A stretch of DNA of 64,000 bases from positions 62,001-126,000 of the forward strand of contig NZ_KB893311.1 in assembly GCF_000374065.1 (NCBI RefSeq), read 5' to 3'. A model generated the notes under the pieces. The model was given only the letters and a program-made list of their open reading frames with translations, did not search any database and was not told where the DNA came from. Source of the stretch: Spirosoma luteum DSM 19990 (GTDB lineage Bacteria; Bacteroidota; Bacteroidia; Cytophagales; Spirosomataceae). Position numbers and translations under genes: made by a program. Positions 55,946 through 64,000 of the stretch are shown in pieces (the stretch's first letter is position 1; every line of letters begins with the position of its first letter).

Positions 55946-56347
55946 TTGTTAGCACGAGAGAACATACGGCAACGAATAGCCCGGCTCCTGCTGGGCTTAC
56001 TACTGTTGATGCAAATCAACTCGGTGGTGTTCCGGCATTCCCACCGCCTGGCCAATGGGCAGATTGTTACCCACGCGCACCCCTACAACCTCTTTAACAA
56101 CCGTGTCGCCGGGCGATCGTGTCCGTTGTCGGCTAACCCGCACACGACCCACGAATTGCTCCTGCTGGATGCGGTCAGCAACGCAGCGTTCGTACCCACG
56201 TTTGCGCTACTGATCGCCTTTCTGCTGCTATTGGTGCGCTTTATTATCCGTTCCATTCCTGCTGCCCCTACATACGGGATACGAACGGTATGCATGGCCC
56301 GGCCCACGCTGCGCGGCCCGCCCGCTTCGCTCTCTTTCCGGCATTAA
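55946..56347 (+). CDS. Small His-rich membrane-anchored protein
   Basis: A 133-residue protein with an N-terminal helix (ARLLLGLLLLMQINSVVF), a His motif FRHSHRLANGQIVTHAHPYN, the HTTHELLLLDAVS segment and a second helix (FALLIAFLLLLVRFII). A family of this pattern recurs in Bacteroidota. The start is uncertain: TTG 55946 is the best fit. It may bind metal through the His clusters. It precedes the di-haem oxidoreductase operon. Confidence 0.5.
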   Translation: MLARENIRQRIARLLLGLLLLMQINSVVFRHSHRLANGQIVTHAHPYNLFNNRVAGRSCPLSANPHTTHELLLLDAVSNAAFVPTFALLIAFLLLLVRFIIRSIPAAPTYGIRTVCMARPTLRGPPASLSFRH

Positions 56348-56444
56348 CAGGCCCTTCAGGTCTGGTTCTGGCACTCAGTAGCCCAATGGTTCATGACGAC
56401 CGGGGTGTACTGTGCCACTGTATTCACCTTTTTCCTGCTTTTTG

Positions 56445-57668
56445 ATGAAGAAGATAACACTACTGTATCTGTTCCTGTCGGCAGTCGTATTTGGCGTGGT
56501 GGCCTGCGAGGCTCTCTTGCCAGCAGCTCCTGCCGACGATGCCCTGCTCGACGGGCCGATTGCCGAACTAACCCCAGAACAGAATGCCCTGTTTCTGGCG
56601 GGGGATGTGGCTTTCAACGACGAAATTTTTACCCCGGCCACGGGCTTAGGGCCTACGTTTGTCGCCAGTTCCTGCGGTTCCTGCCACGCGGGAGACGGCA
56701 AGGGAACACCCTTTACCACGCTGGTTCGGTTTGGTCAGCACGACGACACAGGCAACCAGTTTATGGAGCGGGGTGGGCCACAACTGCAAAACCGGGCTAT
56801 TCCGGGCCATACTGCCGAATTATTACCTGCGGGTGCAGCTTTCTCTAAATTTACTCCACCCGCCAACACGGGCCTGGGTATGCTGGGTGCGCTGTCGGAT
56901 GCCCAGATTTTGGCGAACGCCGACCCCACCGATAAAGACGGAGATGGTATATCGGGCGTACCGAACTGGATTGATGCCCCCGATTATTTTAAACCTCAGT
57001 GGTTTCACAAACCACACAACGGGCAGTACGTCGGGCGGTTTGGTAAAAAAGCGGCTGCCATCGACCTGTTGCATCAGACCGTGAATGCCTACAAGCAGGA
57101 TATGGGGATTACCTCCGAATTCGACTCTGAAGACCCGATCAATTACTCTGTTTCGGGGCAGGCGGGCGACGGAGTAGATGACCCCGAAGTATCTACAGCG
57201 AAAGTCAACGCGGTCGTGTTTTACCTCCGAACACTGAAAGTACCCGTGCAGCGTACCCCCACCGACCCGATGGTAGTAGCGGGTAAGCAACTGTTTATCA
57301 GTCTGGACTGCGGCAAATGCCACACACCCGACTGGAAAACGCCCCAGTCAGACATTGCTGTGCTGTCGGACCAGACGTTTGCGCCCTATACCGACCTGCT
57401 GCTTCACGATATGGGCGCGGGCCTTGACGACGGCTATACCGAAGGAAGGGCCAAAACCACCGAATGGAAGACCCCCGCCCTTTGGGGCTTGGGCCTGTCG
57501 CAGAATTCGCAGGGGGGGCGGGTGTTCCTGCTCCACGATGGTCGCGCCCACTCTGTAGACGAAGCTATCCGCCTGCACGGGGGCGAAGCCAGCCGGAGCG
57601 TGGAAAAATACGCTAAACTGGCCGAAGCCGAACGCGGCAAACTACTTCGTTTCTTAGATTCTCTGTAA
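56445..57668 (+). CDS. Di-haem oxidoreductase (DHOR family)
   Basis: A 407-residue periplasmic lipoprotein-like enzyme (MKKITLLYLF; hydrophobic start ending VVACEA). Two c-type haem sites are visible: SCGSCH (about residue 77) and DCGKCH (about 288). Family blocks SGVPNWID, GRFGKKA and LHDMGAGLDDGYTEG match DHOR/thiol oxidoreductase proteins. It would transfer electrons in the periplasm. Followed at 19 bases by a Rieske protein and then a porin, clearly one operon. Confidence 0.87.
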   Translation: MKKITLLYLFLSAVVFGVVACEALLPAAPADDALLDGPIAELTPEQNALFLAGDVAFNDEIFTPATGLGPTFVASSCGSCHAGDGKGTPFTTLVRFGQHDDTGNQFMERGGPQLQNRAIPGHTAELLPAGAAFSKFTPPANTGLGMLGALSDAQILANADPTDKDGDGISGVPNWIDAPDYFKPQWFHKPHNGQYVGRFGKKAAAIDLLHQTVNAYKQDMGITSEFDSEDPINYSVSGQAGDGVDDPEVSTAKVNAVVFYLRTLKVPVQRTPTDPMVVAGKQLFISLDCGKCHTPDWKTPQSDIAVLSDQTFAPYTDLLLHDMGAGLDDGYTEGRAKTTEWKTPALWGLGLSQNSQGGRVFLLHDGRAHSVDEAIRLHGGEASRSVEKYAKLAEAERGKLLRFLDSL

Positions 57669-57686
57669 CCTCACCGCCTTCCGCTC

Positions 57687-58145
57687 ATGAAAAAAGAAAT
57701 GATACTAAACCGGCAGGATTTTCTGAAGACCTGTGGAATGGCCTGCCTGAGTACATCAGTGCTGACAGCCGTCTTGACGAGCTGTGCGAGCGTTTACTAC
57801 GCCCAGGCTCCACGCATCAAAGGCTGGGCTATTCAGATCAGCAAGAAAGAGTTTGACCTTGACCCCAACGGCAAACGGCAACGCCCGTTTATGGTGGTCG
57901 AAATGAAAAATCAGACTCACCCGATTTACCTGCGCCGGATTGGGGGCGACAATTACACGGCGGTATTGATGCAATGCACCCATCAGGGCAATGACCTCAA
58001 CGCCCACGACGGCTATTTGTCGTGCCCGGCCCACGGCAGCGAATACGACACCGATGGGCGGGTAACAGAAGGCCCCGCCGAGGATAGCCTTAAACGCTAC
58101 AGTGTGACAACCGACGAACAGTACATCTACATCAATATCGCCTGA
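57687..58145 (+). CDS. Rieske [2Fe-2S] protein
   Basis: A 152-residue protein with an N-terminal signal/lipobox (VLTSC) and a Rieske cluster site: CTHQG and CPAHGSEY, 17-18 residues apart, giving two Cys and two His ligands. The lack of the second Cys pair places it with non-bc1 Rieske proteins. It probably exchanges electrons with the di-haem enzyme encoded just upstream. Three bases separate it from the porin gene. Confidence 0.87.
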   Translation: MKKEMILNRQDFLKTCGMACLSTSVLTAVLTSCASVYYAQAPRIKGWAIQISKKEFDLDPNGKRQRPFMVVEMKNQTHPIYLRRIGGDNYTAVLMQCTHQGNDLNAHDGYLSCPAHGSEYDTDGRVTEGPAEDSLKRYSVTTDEQYIYINIA

Positions 58146-58147
58146 TT

Positions 58148-59485
58148 ATGAGAACACTCTATTTTCTGATTGGGCCTCTTTTGATACAGGTGGCTGCCCA
58201 TGCACAGCCTGACGCGGCCCGACCCATTTCGACCTCGGTTACGGCGGCTTCGGCGGTGACCGTACCCAAGCCGATGGAATCTGATTCGACCCCCATGCCC
58301 AAAGCGTTTGCCGATCTATTTTACCGGGATTCGACGCTTCGCAAGGGTAAGCAGGAAAAGGGAGCACTCAAGATCAACATGGATGCTACCTATGACCGAC
58401 CCTTTCTTACGTCGACGAAGGCACCCGTGTCGATTGGGGGCTATCTGGAAGCCAACAGCCAGTATATGCAGACCGATGGGGTGACAGACGGTCTTTCGTT
58501 TCAGGCCCGACGGATGACTATCTTCCTGGCATCGACTATCAACCGGCGGATCAAGTTTCTTTCCGAGATTGAGTTTGAGGATGGCACGAAGGAAATAAAC
58601 ATTGAGTTTGCCGCGATGGACATCGAACTGACTCCGCTGCTGAACCTGCGCGGGGGCATCATTATGAACCCGATAGGCTCCTTCAACCAGAACCACGATG
58701 GGCCTAAGTGGGAATTCATCGACCGGCCCATTTCGTCAATTACCATCATTCCATCCACCTGGAGCAACGTGGGCTTTGGGCTGTTCGGTAAGAAATACAC
58801 CGCCAACTGGGTGTGGGCTTACGAAGCGTACCTGACCAATGGCTTCGACGATCAGATCATCGCCAATACCCAGAACCGCACGTTTCTGCCCGCCACCAAA
58901 GCCAACCGCGACCGCTTCGATGAGAGCTTCAATGGGGTGCCGCTAGTTACGCTCAAAACGGCTTTTAAACGGCGGAAATGGGGTGAAATTGGCTTATCAT
59001 GGATGGGCGGGGTGTACAACAAATTCCAGGTTGATGGACTGGTACTCGATCAGCGTCGGCGGGTTGATGTGTGGGCGTTGGATTTCAACACGACCCTGCC
59101 TACGGGTACGTTCATCAACAGCGAGTTCGTATGGGCCAGCATCGACGTACCCCCGACGTACACCCAGCAGTTTGGCCGAATGCAGCAGGGTGGCTGGGTT
59201 GACATCGTGCATCCGCTGGTGAAAAAAACTATGTTTGGTTGGAAAAAGGCGGTCGTCAACGCGGCCCTGCGCGTCGAGCGGGTTGATTACAACGTAGGTA
59301 CGTTCACCGAGACGGGCGATCCGTTGCGGGATGATTTGTGGGCCATCGTGCCGGGTCTGAGCTTCCGCCCGTCGCCTACGACGGTGATTCGGGCCAACTA
59401 CCGCTACCACTGGCAAACCGACCTGCTGGGCAACCCGCCCGCTCGTACTGCCGGGTTTCAGTTTGGTTTTTCTACGTACTTCTAA
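58148..59485 (+). CDS. Phosphate-selective-porin-like outer-membrane protein
   Basis: A 445-residue protein with a signal peptide (AAHA) and a 16-strand-like barrel of OprO/P type: VSIGGYLEANSQYMQTDGVT, RIKFLSEIEFEDGTKE, GGIIMNPIGSFNQNHDGPKW, ending FQFGFSTYF with terminal Phe. It forms an outer-membrane pore. Third gene of the DHOR-Rieske operon; perhaps it admits the oxidised substrate. Confidence 0.8.
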   Translation: MRTLYFLIGPLLIQVAAHAQPDAARPISTSVTAASAVTVPKPMESDSTPMPKAFADLFYRDSTLRKGKQEKGALKINMDATYDRPFLTSTKAPVSIGGYLEANSQYMQTDGVTDGLSFQARRMTIFLASTINRRIKFLSEIEFEDGTKEINIEFAAMDIELTPLLNLRGGIIMNPIGSFNQNHDGPKWEFIDRPISSITIIPSTWSNVGFGLFGKKYTANWVWAYEAYLTNGFDDQIIANTQNRTFLPATKANRDRFDESFNGVPLVTLKTAFKRRKWGEIGLSWMGGVYNKFQVDGLVLDQRRRVDVWALDFNTTLPTGTFINSEFVWASIDVPPTYTQQFGRMQQGGWVDIVHPLVKKTMFGWKKAVVNAALRVERVDYNVGTFTETGDPLRDDLWAIVPGLSFRPSPTTVIRANYRYHWQTDLLGNPPARTAGFQFGFSTYF

Positions 59486-59491
59486 CCAATT

Positions 59492-59565
59492 GGGGTTTAG
59501 GAGTACACATAGCCCCCCCAGTCTGCCTAATCTCAACGTCCTGGCTATGTGTACTCCTAAACCCC
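59492..59565. repeat. Perfect 23-base inverted repeat between porin and next gene
   Basis: Arms 59492-59514 and 59543-59565 are perfectly complementary with a 28-base loop. It starts seven bases after the porin stop and ends seven bases before the next ATG, just like the hairpin at 10878. No T-run follows. Confidence 0.9.
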
Positions 59566-59571
59566 GTTGCC

Positions 59572-59898
59572 ATGAAATTGCTGTACTGTCTGGCATTGTC
59601 CCTGTCGATTGGTCAGGGGCAGCCACACCTGCTGAATCCGCCCGATACGCACCGACACTGGTGCGATCAGCCCGTTCGTAAGCTATGCTGGCTAAACCAG
59701 AAGATTCAAAACGCCCAATCGTGGTCACCGTATCATTACGGCTGGGAGGTGCATCAGGCCCGACAGCGCGAGCAGGAAGTGTTCGTGCTGCATCTGTGCC
59801 GCTACTGTGGCAGCAGCCGGGGGTTTTTGCTCTATAATCACCACGGCGAGCTGATCGGGCGGGGCAATTCAGGGCTTCACACTAGCCCTCCACTATGA
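59572..59898 (+). CDS. Small exported protein with CxxC motif
   Basis: A 108-residue protein starting MKLLYCLALSLSIGQGQ (signal-like). The mature part is rich in Trp, Cys and His and includes HLCRYCGSSRGFLLYNHHGE. No family was firmly recognised. It follows the porin across the hairpin and converges with dps (its stop abuts the dps stop). Confidence 0.5.
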   Translation: MKLLYCLALSLSIGQGQPHLLNPPDTHRHWCDQPVRKLCWLNQKIQNAQSWSPYHYGWEVHQARQREQEVFVLHLCRYCGSSRGFLLYNHHGELIGRGNSGLHTSPPL

Positions 59899-60483
59899 CT
59901 ATTCAGCTTTGGTCAGGGGCGTATCAACGACATGTTCGTATACAAACCACGCCTGTAGTTCGTTCGTCCGTAGTACCTGACTAACCAGCAGGTCGTTGGT
60001 ACCGTCGTCACCCGCTTCATCCGCCTGTTTGGCAGCCTCCCTAACCTCGGTTAACAGCAACTCGTGGGCATCCAATAGGCGCGAAATCTGCACCGGCACT
60101 TCTTCCCGATCACGTGGCGGGCGGGGAATTTTGGTCATCTCGGCCACATCTGCAGCCATCGCGATGCTCAATCCACCCAAAAGCTGTATCCGCTCCGCGA
60201 TGGCATCGACTAATTCGACCTGTTCCTCATAGTGCTTGTCGAACAGCAAATGAAGTTGATAGAATGTAGGCCCTACCAACTGCCAGTGATGCTTTTTATA
60301 GAGATCACGTAGTGTCATGCTATCAGCCAGTATCTGGTTAAGAGCCTGTACACTGCTTTGACGAATTGGTTCCTCCAGGGCAAGGGGTACTCGTTTAAGT
60401 ACCGTATCGAAGGCTTGTAAAATTTCGCCTTCCTGGTGAAGGCGTGGTTCGGCTAAACGGGTGCTGTGCTGATTAGTTGCCAT
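59899..60483 (-). CDS. dps: Dps-family DNA-protecting ferritin-like protein
   Basis: A 194-residue Dps from ATG 60483 (MATNQHSTR). The ferroxidase motif is intact: KKHHWQLVGPTFYQLHLLFD followed by KHYEEQVELVDAIAERIQLLGG (His, Asp and Glu ligands). The C-terminal part is longer than in E. coli Dps. It binds DNA and stores iron, limiting Fenton damage, which would help under copper stress. Fourteen bases behind the Cys-rich protein gene, so co-transcribed. Confidence 0.9.
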   Translation of the reverse strand: MATNQHSTRLAEPRLHQEGEILQAFDTVLKRVPLALEEPIRQSSVQALNQILADSMTLRDLYKKHHWQLVGPTFYQLHLLFDKHYEEQVELVDAIAERIQLLGGLSIAMAADVAEMTKIPRPPRDREEVPVQISRLLDAHELLLTEVREAAKQADEAGDDGTNDLLVSQVLRTNELQAWFVYEHVVDTPLTKAE

Positions 60484-60497
60484 AAGGTCGGTCGCGT

Positions 60498-60851
60498 TTA
60501 TGCCTGCGTAATTTTTTCGTGATGCTGATGGCAGGCTTCCGCACACGTCCGGCAAGCGTCGGCGCATTCCCGGCAGTGGTCGTGATCGTGTTTGCCACAT
60601 TCATCCGCGCACATCCGGCAGATTTCTTCGCAAATGATCAGGAACTGATGGCTTATTTCGGCGTTTCGTTCTAAAAGCCGGGCTCCCTGGAAGCAAATAT
60701 CGGCGCAGTCCCGGTCAAGGGCAATGCAACGGCTCATCATTTGTACGTCGGAATCCTGCAAACAGGCTGTTGCGCAATAGTCACAGGCGCGGGCGCAATT
60801 GATCAATGTCTGGATGAGCGTATCATCCAGAGCGTCTTTATGCTGGTGCAT
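60498..60851 (-). CDS. Four-helix-bundle copper-binding protein (Csp-like), second copy
   Basis: A 117-residue protein with 16 cysteines (INCARACDYCATAC, CEEICRMCADEC, CRECADACRTCAEAC) and a His-rich tip (GKHDHDHC). ATG 60851 is chosen because it begins the family sequence MHQHKDALDDTLIQ. It has no signal peptide, so probably stores or buffers Cu(I) in the cytosol. Paralogue of 33430 but with GC-rich codons. Upstream of dps. Confidence 0.87.
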   Translation of the reverse strand: MHQHKDALDDTLIQTLINCARACDYCATACLQDSDVQMMSRCIALDRDCADICFQGARLLERNAEISHQFLIICEEICRMCADECGKHDHDHCRECADACRTCAEACHQHHEKITQA

Positions 60852-60948
60852 GGTCTTATAGGTTTTGTTTCTGTTGCTTAACCAACGCCTGAAGGTTTGG
60901 TTGTAAAAGATTAGGGTATGGACATCCTGTTTTACCCCGATCCCCCAA

Positions 60949-61053
60949 CTAACGTCGTCGGTTTCGCCAGCGATGACCAACTAGCACAATGCAGAAAATC
61001 AGGACACCGATAAAAAAGGAATACATGCCGTAAGACCAATAAATGCTTTCCAT
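60949..61053 (-). CDS. Small membrane protein, 34 residues
   Basis: From the ATG at 61053 it reads MESIYWSYGMYSFFIGVLIF and then CIVLVGHRWRNRRR, one helix and a basic end. It is upstream of the Csp-dps pair on the same strand and might belong to it. It looks like a genuine single-helix peptide. Confidence 0.45.
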   Translation of the reverse strand: MESIYWSYGMYSFFIGVLIFCIVLVGHRWRNRRR

Positions 61054-61203
61054 ACAACAACCAGGTTAAGAACTATAAAGCGAGCGATTCCGGTTTCTGA
61101 TTTTTTTTGATAAATAAGTTGCGTTAGACCAGTTCCGGCGGATCAGTTTTAAAACAAGTGCAGAAGAAAGAAGTTAAGTGAAAACAACAAAACTCAGTTT
61201 ATC

Positions 61204-61425
61204 ATGGCACACGATCATCACAAGGAAGCCGCTTATCATTTCGGCGAAGCCGCTAAGCACCACCAGAAAGCGCAGGAACTCCACGAAGCGGACGAGCATG
61301 AGAAAGAAGCTCATGAAGCCTATCAGGCGCAGGGACACCATAATCTGGCCGATCATCACGCCAAAGCGGCGGCTGAACACCATGCCGAAGGTCACGACAA
61401 AGAACACAGCGATTCCATTGCCTGA
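61204..61425 (+). CDS. His-rich small cytosolic protein
   Basis: A 73-residue protein starting MAHDHHKEAAYHFGEAAKHH, with about 17 histidines alternating with Ala/Glu in an amphipathic helical pattern (HHNLADHHAKAAAEHHAEGH). Likely binds metal; similar proteins occur in Bacteroidota and Proteobacteria without known function. A rho-independent terminator follows. Confidence 0.65.
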   Translation: MAHDHHKEAAYHFGEAAKHHQKAQELHEADEHEKEAHEAYQAQGHHNLADHHAKAAAEHHAEGHDKEHSDSIA

Positions 61426-61447
61426 CCAAACAGACCAACGTATCAAC

Positions 61448-61482
61448 AAAAAAGGACGTGTCGGCATGATGCGTCCTTTTTT
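61448..61482 (+). terminator. Rho-independent terminator
   Basis: Arms aaaaaaggacg and cgtcctttttt flank a 12-13-base loop and end in a T-run, 23 bases after the small His-rich gene. Confidence 0.85.
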
Positions 61483-62209
61483 ATTGGCGATTTTTGGCAA
61501 AACCAGCAACGTACCCGGTAGCCCGGATCAATCGACCTTCACAGTCAGCGCGTAAGCCGTGCGGATGGCGGGGTAATCTTTGCCCTGGTATTGACCGGGG
61601 GTTTTGTCCATCTGCCCGGCTTCGACAATGTACAAACCCGGCCCCGACGGGGTGAAGCGGGCCACGCCCCCAGCATCCGTAGTCAGCATCTTTTCCCAGC
61701 CCTGCGGGTTCTGAATGGTGAGTTTGGTTTTGGCCAGCGGCTGCCGTTTGGCAAAGGCCGTCAGCACCACCTGCCCACTTTCGTTGCGGGCCAAAACATC
61801 CAGATCAGTCTGTGGTTTGGCGTTGGCAGCAGCCATACCACTACCCGCCATATAGTCGGCGCGGAGGTATTCGATGGGGCGAACCACGCCGAGTCCGTGC
61901 CTGGTCCAGTCCTGTACATCGCGGGTATCATTTACACCAAACACCTGATAGTGACCGGATTTGGTAGGTTTAAACCGGCCCTCCCAACAGGTTTCGGTCT
62001 GCGTGAGCGCAATAGGTTGTTGTTGCCCGGCAGGGTCGATTACGTAGGCCCGGAACTTCTTCATGCCTGCCAGAGACGCACCCTTCTCGCGGATGTTGTT
62101 TTCGTATTCGCCAAAGAAAATTTTCACGGTTACGTCTGCGCCGGGCTTGCCGTTACCAACTAATTCGAGTTAATAGCCGTGGGCCTGTACTAATACTAAG
62201 TTGAATTGA

Positions 62210-62734
62210 TTATGACGTATTTCTGATGTACGGATAAGCGGCTAGTTGGATTACTCGCTCAGGGCTATCAAGGTAGATTTGTAAAACTCGCTCGACGCAC
62301 ACCTGAGCCTCCCACAAAGAATCAAAAACGCGACTTTTGAGTTGCCGACGCAGTTCCTCAAAAAAACGCTCTACCGGATTTAGTTCAGGACACGCAGTTG
62401 GTAAATGAGTCAACACTAAATGCGTCTCAGTAAGCAATTTAGCTTGGTGAGCTGTAGCCCGGTCTGCGATCAGTAGCGTTGGCTGGCTGACCTCCTGATT
62501 GAGTTGTTGACCAAAATGCTGGAAACAAACTTTGTTCAGCTCAGGCAGAAACATGGCAAACACCTGCCCCGTCAAGGGAGCCAGAGCCACAAAGAGATGG
62601 GTAAACTGATAGCCGATATGGACTGGCCCAAGCGGGCGGTGAGCGCAAGGACCCCACTTTCGACCTAACTCAGTTCGGGTGCCGACGCGCATTTCGTCTT
62701 GGAAAAAAATGGCTTCTGGGGGATAAGCCCGCAC
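62210..62734 (-). CDS. IS630-family transposase, C-terminal DDE part
   Basis: A 174-residue DDE_3-type catalytic domain: AIFFQDEMRVG (first Asp), LLIADRATAHQAK (second Asp) and LPTACPELNPVERFFEELRR (Glu). The start given is a GTG; in fact it probably is made as a fusion with the upstream frame through -1 slippage at a run of seven A. Confidence 0.88.
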   Translation of the reverse strand: MRAYPPEAIFFQDEMRVGTRTELGRKWGPCAHRPLGPVHIGYQFTHLFVALAPLTGQVFAMFLPELNKVCFQHFGQQLNQEVSQPTLLIADRATAHQAKLLTETHLVLTHLPTACPELNPVERFFEELRRQLKSRVFDSLWEAQVCVERVLQIYLDSPERVIQLAAYPYIRNTS

Positions 62735-63222
62735 TAAGTCAGCAAAGTTTTTTTAAAAGCCTCCCGGCCTGCCAGGTCTTGTCGTCGATTGACCGGGCGG
62801 GCCGTTTTGGGTTTGATTTGCAATCGTTTACAAAGTTTACTAAGGCCACTAATCAAGTAGGTAATGGCCCACCGCTGCTGGACATAGTCTTGGATATGGG
62901 TCAATGTTTGTGCCTGATCAAGCCGTAGCCAAGCCTGGAGTTGGGCAATCTGGTAGGCCGATAATTTAGCGAAGGCGGGTGGTTGAGTTGGTGCCAGCAA
63001 TCCGGTCATGCCTTTTTGGGTATAGGTTTGCCAAAGGCGTTGAGTCCGCCGTTGAGCAAGGCCAATAGCCAGGCCGGCTTGTTTTTGGGAGCGAGCGGTG
63101 TTGTCTTTAAGCAGGCGGATAAAGCGTATCCGGTCCCGATTTCGGGCCAACTTTTGACGGGCTTCGAGTTGTTTCAGGTCATCGACGGATTCACGAATTC
63201 GGGCGTTGTAGTCCATGCTCAA
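62734..63222 (-). CDS. IS630-family transposase, N-terminal DNA-binding part
   Basis: A 162-residue HTH protein (QKQAGLAIGLAQRRTQRLWQ; GMTGLLAPTQPPAFAKLS; VQQRWAITYLISGLSKLCKR). The end GREAFKKTLLT contains AAAAAAA, after which the -1 frame leads into the DDE part as KNFADLVRAYPPEA. Confidence 0.85.
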   Translation of the reverse strand: MSMDYNARIRESVDDLKQLEARQKLARNRDRIRFIRLLKDNTARSQKQAGLAIGLAQRRTQRLWQTYTQKGMTGLLAPTQPPAFAKLSAYQIAQLQAWLRLDQAQTLTHIQDYVQQRWAITYLISGLSKLCKRLQIKPKTARPVNRRQDLAGREAFKKTLLT

Positions 63223-63323
63223 AAATACGTCATACCAAATTCAAATTAGTATAAGAAAGGGAGTAAAACAAAAAGCGTAGTGAGAAGGCGATTTTTCATG
63301 ATGATAACTGGTTTGTAGTAAAT

Positions 63324-64000
63324 TTAAACTTGTATGGGTTTGCGCGACTGAGGGATCATTTGCTTTTGATGCTGTGACCTGCGTTTGGTACGCCAGATCA
63401 GAAAGCCGGTTACGGGCAAACTCGCGGCAATCAGACCAGACAGAAACGCCAGGCATTTTCCAGCGAAACCCAGTATCCGGCCCGTGTGCAGTTCGTAATC
63501 CGACTTCCAGAACCGTTGGGCAAACGTCATTTCCGCGTACCGTTTCGCATCGAGAAGCCGGGCAGTGGCGGGGTCGAAGGCAAACGCGCTTTCACGTCGC
63601 AGACCCGCCGTGGGGTAAGTTATCGTTACGCGTAGCGGGTTCAGGCTGTCTTTGGGCAGGTTCACACGAACAGTCTCAAATGCATCGGTTTTCAGCACCG
63701 ACGATACTGCTTTGTCAACCACCACCGGAGAGCTAAGGTTTTGATAAACAACAGATTTCTCTTTCTTTTTCTCGCCGTGCGAAGCCATGTCAAGGCCCGT
63801 TATCACGATCAGCAACAGGCCCGGAATGGCATAAAAACCCAGCACCGAGTGTAAATCGTAGGTGCGTTTGGTTGCCTTTGCCTGCCACTTCACCGTCAGC
63901 GCGTTCCTGAGTTGCCTCAGCCGTGCCGGGAGCCACAGCACAAAGCCGGACATTAGCATGGCCAAAAAAATCCAGGCATTCCAGTAAATGATTTTCTTGC
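63324..64000 (-). CDS. PepSY-associated membrane protein (5' end outside window)
   Basis: At least 225 residues; the frame is open to the window edge. It has a helix (IYWNAWIFLAMLMSGFVLWLP), the TKRTYDLHSVLGFYAIPGLL segment, a PepSY domain (RRESAFAFDPATARLLDAKR and YAEM) and LHTGRILGFAGKCLAFLSGL then SLPVTGFLIWRTKRR. PepSY-TM proteins are tied to siderophore-iron reduction and uptake. First gene of the pair with DUF4198. Confidence 0.85.
   Translation of the reverse strand, partial: KKIIYWNAWIFLAMLMSGFVLWLPARLRQLRNALTVKWQAKATKRTYDLHSVLGFYAIPGLLLIVITGLDMASHGEKKKEKSVVYQNLSSPVVVDKAVSSVLKTDAFETVRVNLPKDSLNPLRVTITYPTAGLRRESAFAFDPATARLLDAKRYAEMTFAQRFWKSDYELHTGRILGFAGKCLAFLSGLIAASLPVTGFLIWRTKRRSQHQKQMIPQSRKPIQV

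Larger units (their letters stand above)
62196..63249 (-). mobile_element. IS630-family insertion sequence, about 1054 bp
   Basis: The ends are 25-base imperfect inverted repeats (left ctaagttgaattgattatga, right read inward ctaatttgaatttggtatga) bounded by TA dinucleotides (62194-62195 and 63250-63251), as expected for IS630. Two overlapping reading frames encode the transposase. Confidence 0.88.
61528..63299 (-). pseudogene. DUF4198 protein split by an IS630-family element and a nonsense codon
   Basis: The 5' end (ATG 63299, MKNRLLTTLFVLLPFL) is separated from the rest (AHGY, then LELVGNGKPGADVTVKIFFG...TAYALTVKVD, ending 61528) by the element at 62196-63249. Between AHGY and LELVGN an in-frame TAA replaces an expected codon, probably CAA (Gln). 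DUF4198 proteins are periplasmic, Ig-like domains next to metal uptake or efflux genes. It follows the PepSY gene by 25 bases, its normal partner. Confidence 0.8.

Noticed and set aside
1-64000. tRNA, rRNA or CRISPR features
   Set aside because: None recognised by eye on either strand; a tRNAscan or CRISPR finder would be needed for certainty.

Overview
The window looks like a plasmid or chromosomal heavy-metal (mainly copper) island from a Bacteroidota bacterium, most likely a Cytophagales/Spirosomaceae member. This is inferred from the protein families (HMBD-tagged CusB adaptors, CzcA-TolC fusion, DUF3347, HYC_CC_PP, haem_bd, DUF6799 and Rieske/di-haem oxidoreductase genes), from weak Shine-Dalgarno sites and from a GC content near 50-55%. 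No rRNA, tRNA, CRISPR array or metal-responsive regulator was recognised.

Left part (1-24.6 kb): a cut-off ceruloplasmin-like multicopper oxidase (MCO), a beta-propeller dehydrogenase-like lipoprotein, two large MCOs that each carry a Met/His-rich insert and a C-terminal CopB-like beta-barrel, a DUF2231 membrane protein, a DUF3347 lipoprotein, a haem-binding protein, and many decayed copper genes. The decayed genes are two DUF305 proteins, a P1B ATPase, an HMA-like protein, two copies of a multi-TM membrane protein, and a DUF3347 gene split by an IS3 element. An IS982-family transposase also lies here.

Middle (24.6-32.8 kb): a tight cus operon made of a CusA pump split into two reading frames, a TolC-type channel, two HMBD-containing CusB adaptors, a tiny membrane protein and an intact HMBD-fused copy of the multi-TM membrane protein.

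32.8-42.9 kb is AT-richer, uses AGA/AGG arginine codons and is probably of separate origin. It encodes a CEYC-motif membrane protein, a 21-cysteine four-helix copper-storage-like protein, and an eight-gene operon in complex I order: NuoA, a NuoB/NuoD-like fusion, NuoH, J, K, L, M, N. The fusion lacks every Fe-S cysteine of NuoB and most of the quinone-site signature of NuoD, and has three heavy-metal-binding domains between its halves. NuoC, E, F, G and I are absent. NuoJ has a Met-packed helix, and NuoH/NuoN have lost key residues. I read this as an undescribed complex I-derived, metal-linked membrane machine and the main discovery of the window.

Right part (43.5-64 kb): a solitary hisD, an MFS exporter, a czc operon (small His-rich protein, CzcA-TolC fusion, CzcB, a decayed second CzcB), a DUF1259 protein, YceI, a di-haem oxidoreductase/Rieske/porin operon, Dps, a second Cys-rich copper-storage-like protein, a His-rich small protein, and a PepSY-DUF4198 pair whose DUF4198 gene is split by an IS630-family element. 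Together the intact genes cover copper oxidation (MCOs), export (Cus, Czc), sequestration (Csp, HMBD, Met-rich inserts) and stress protection (Dps).
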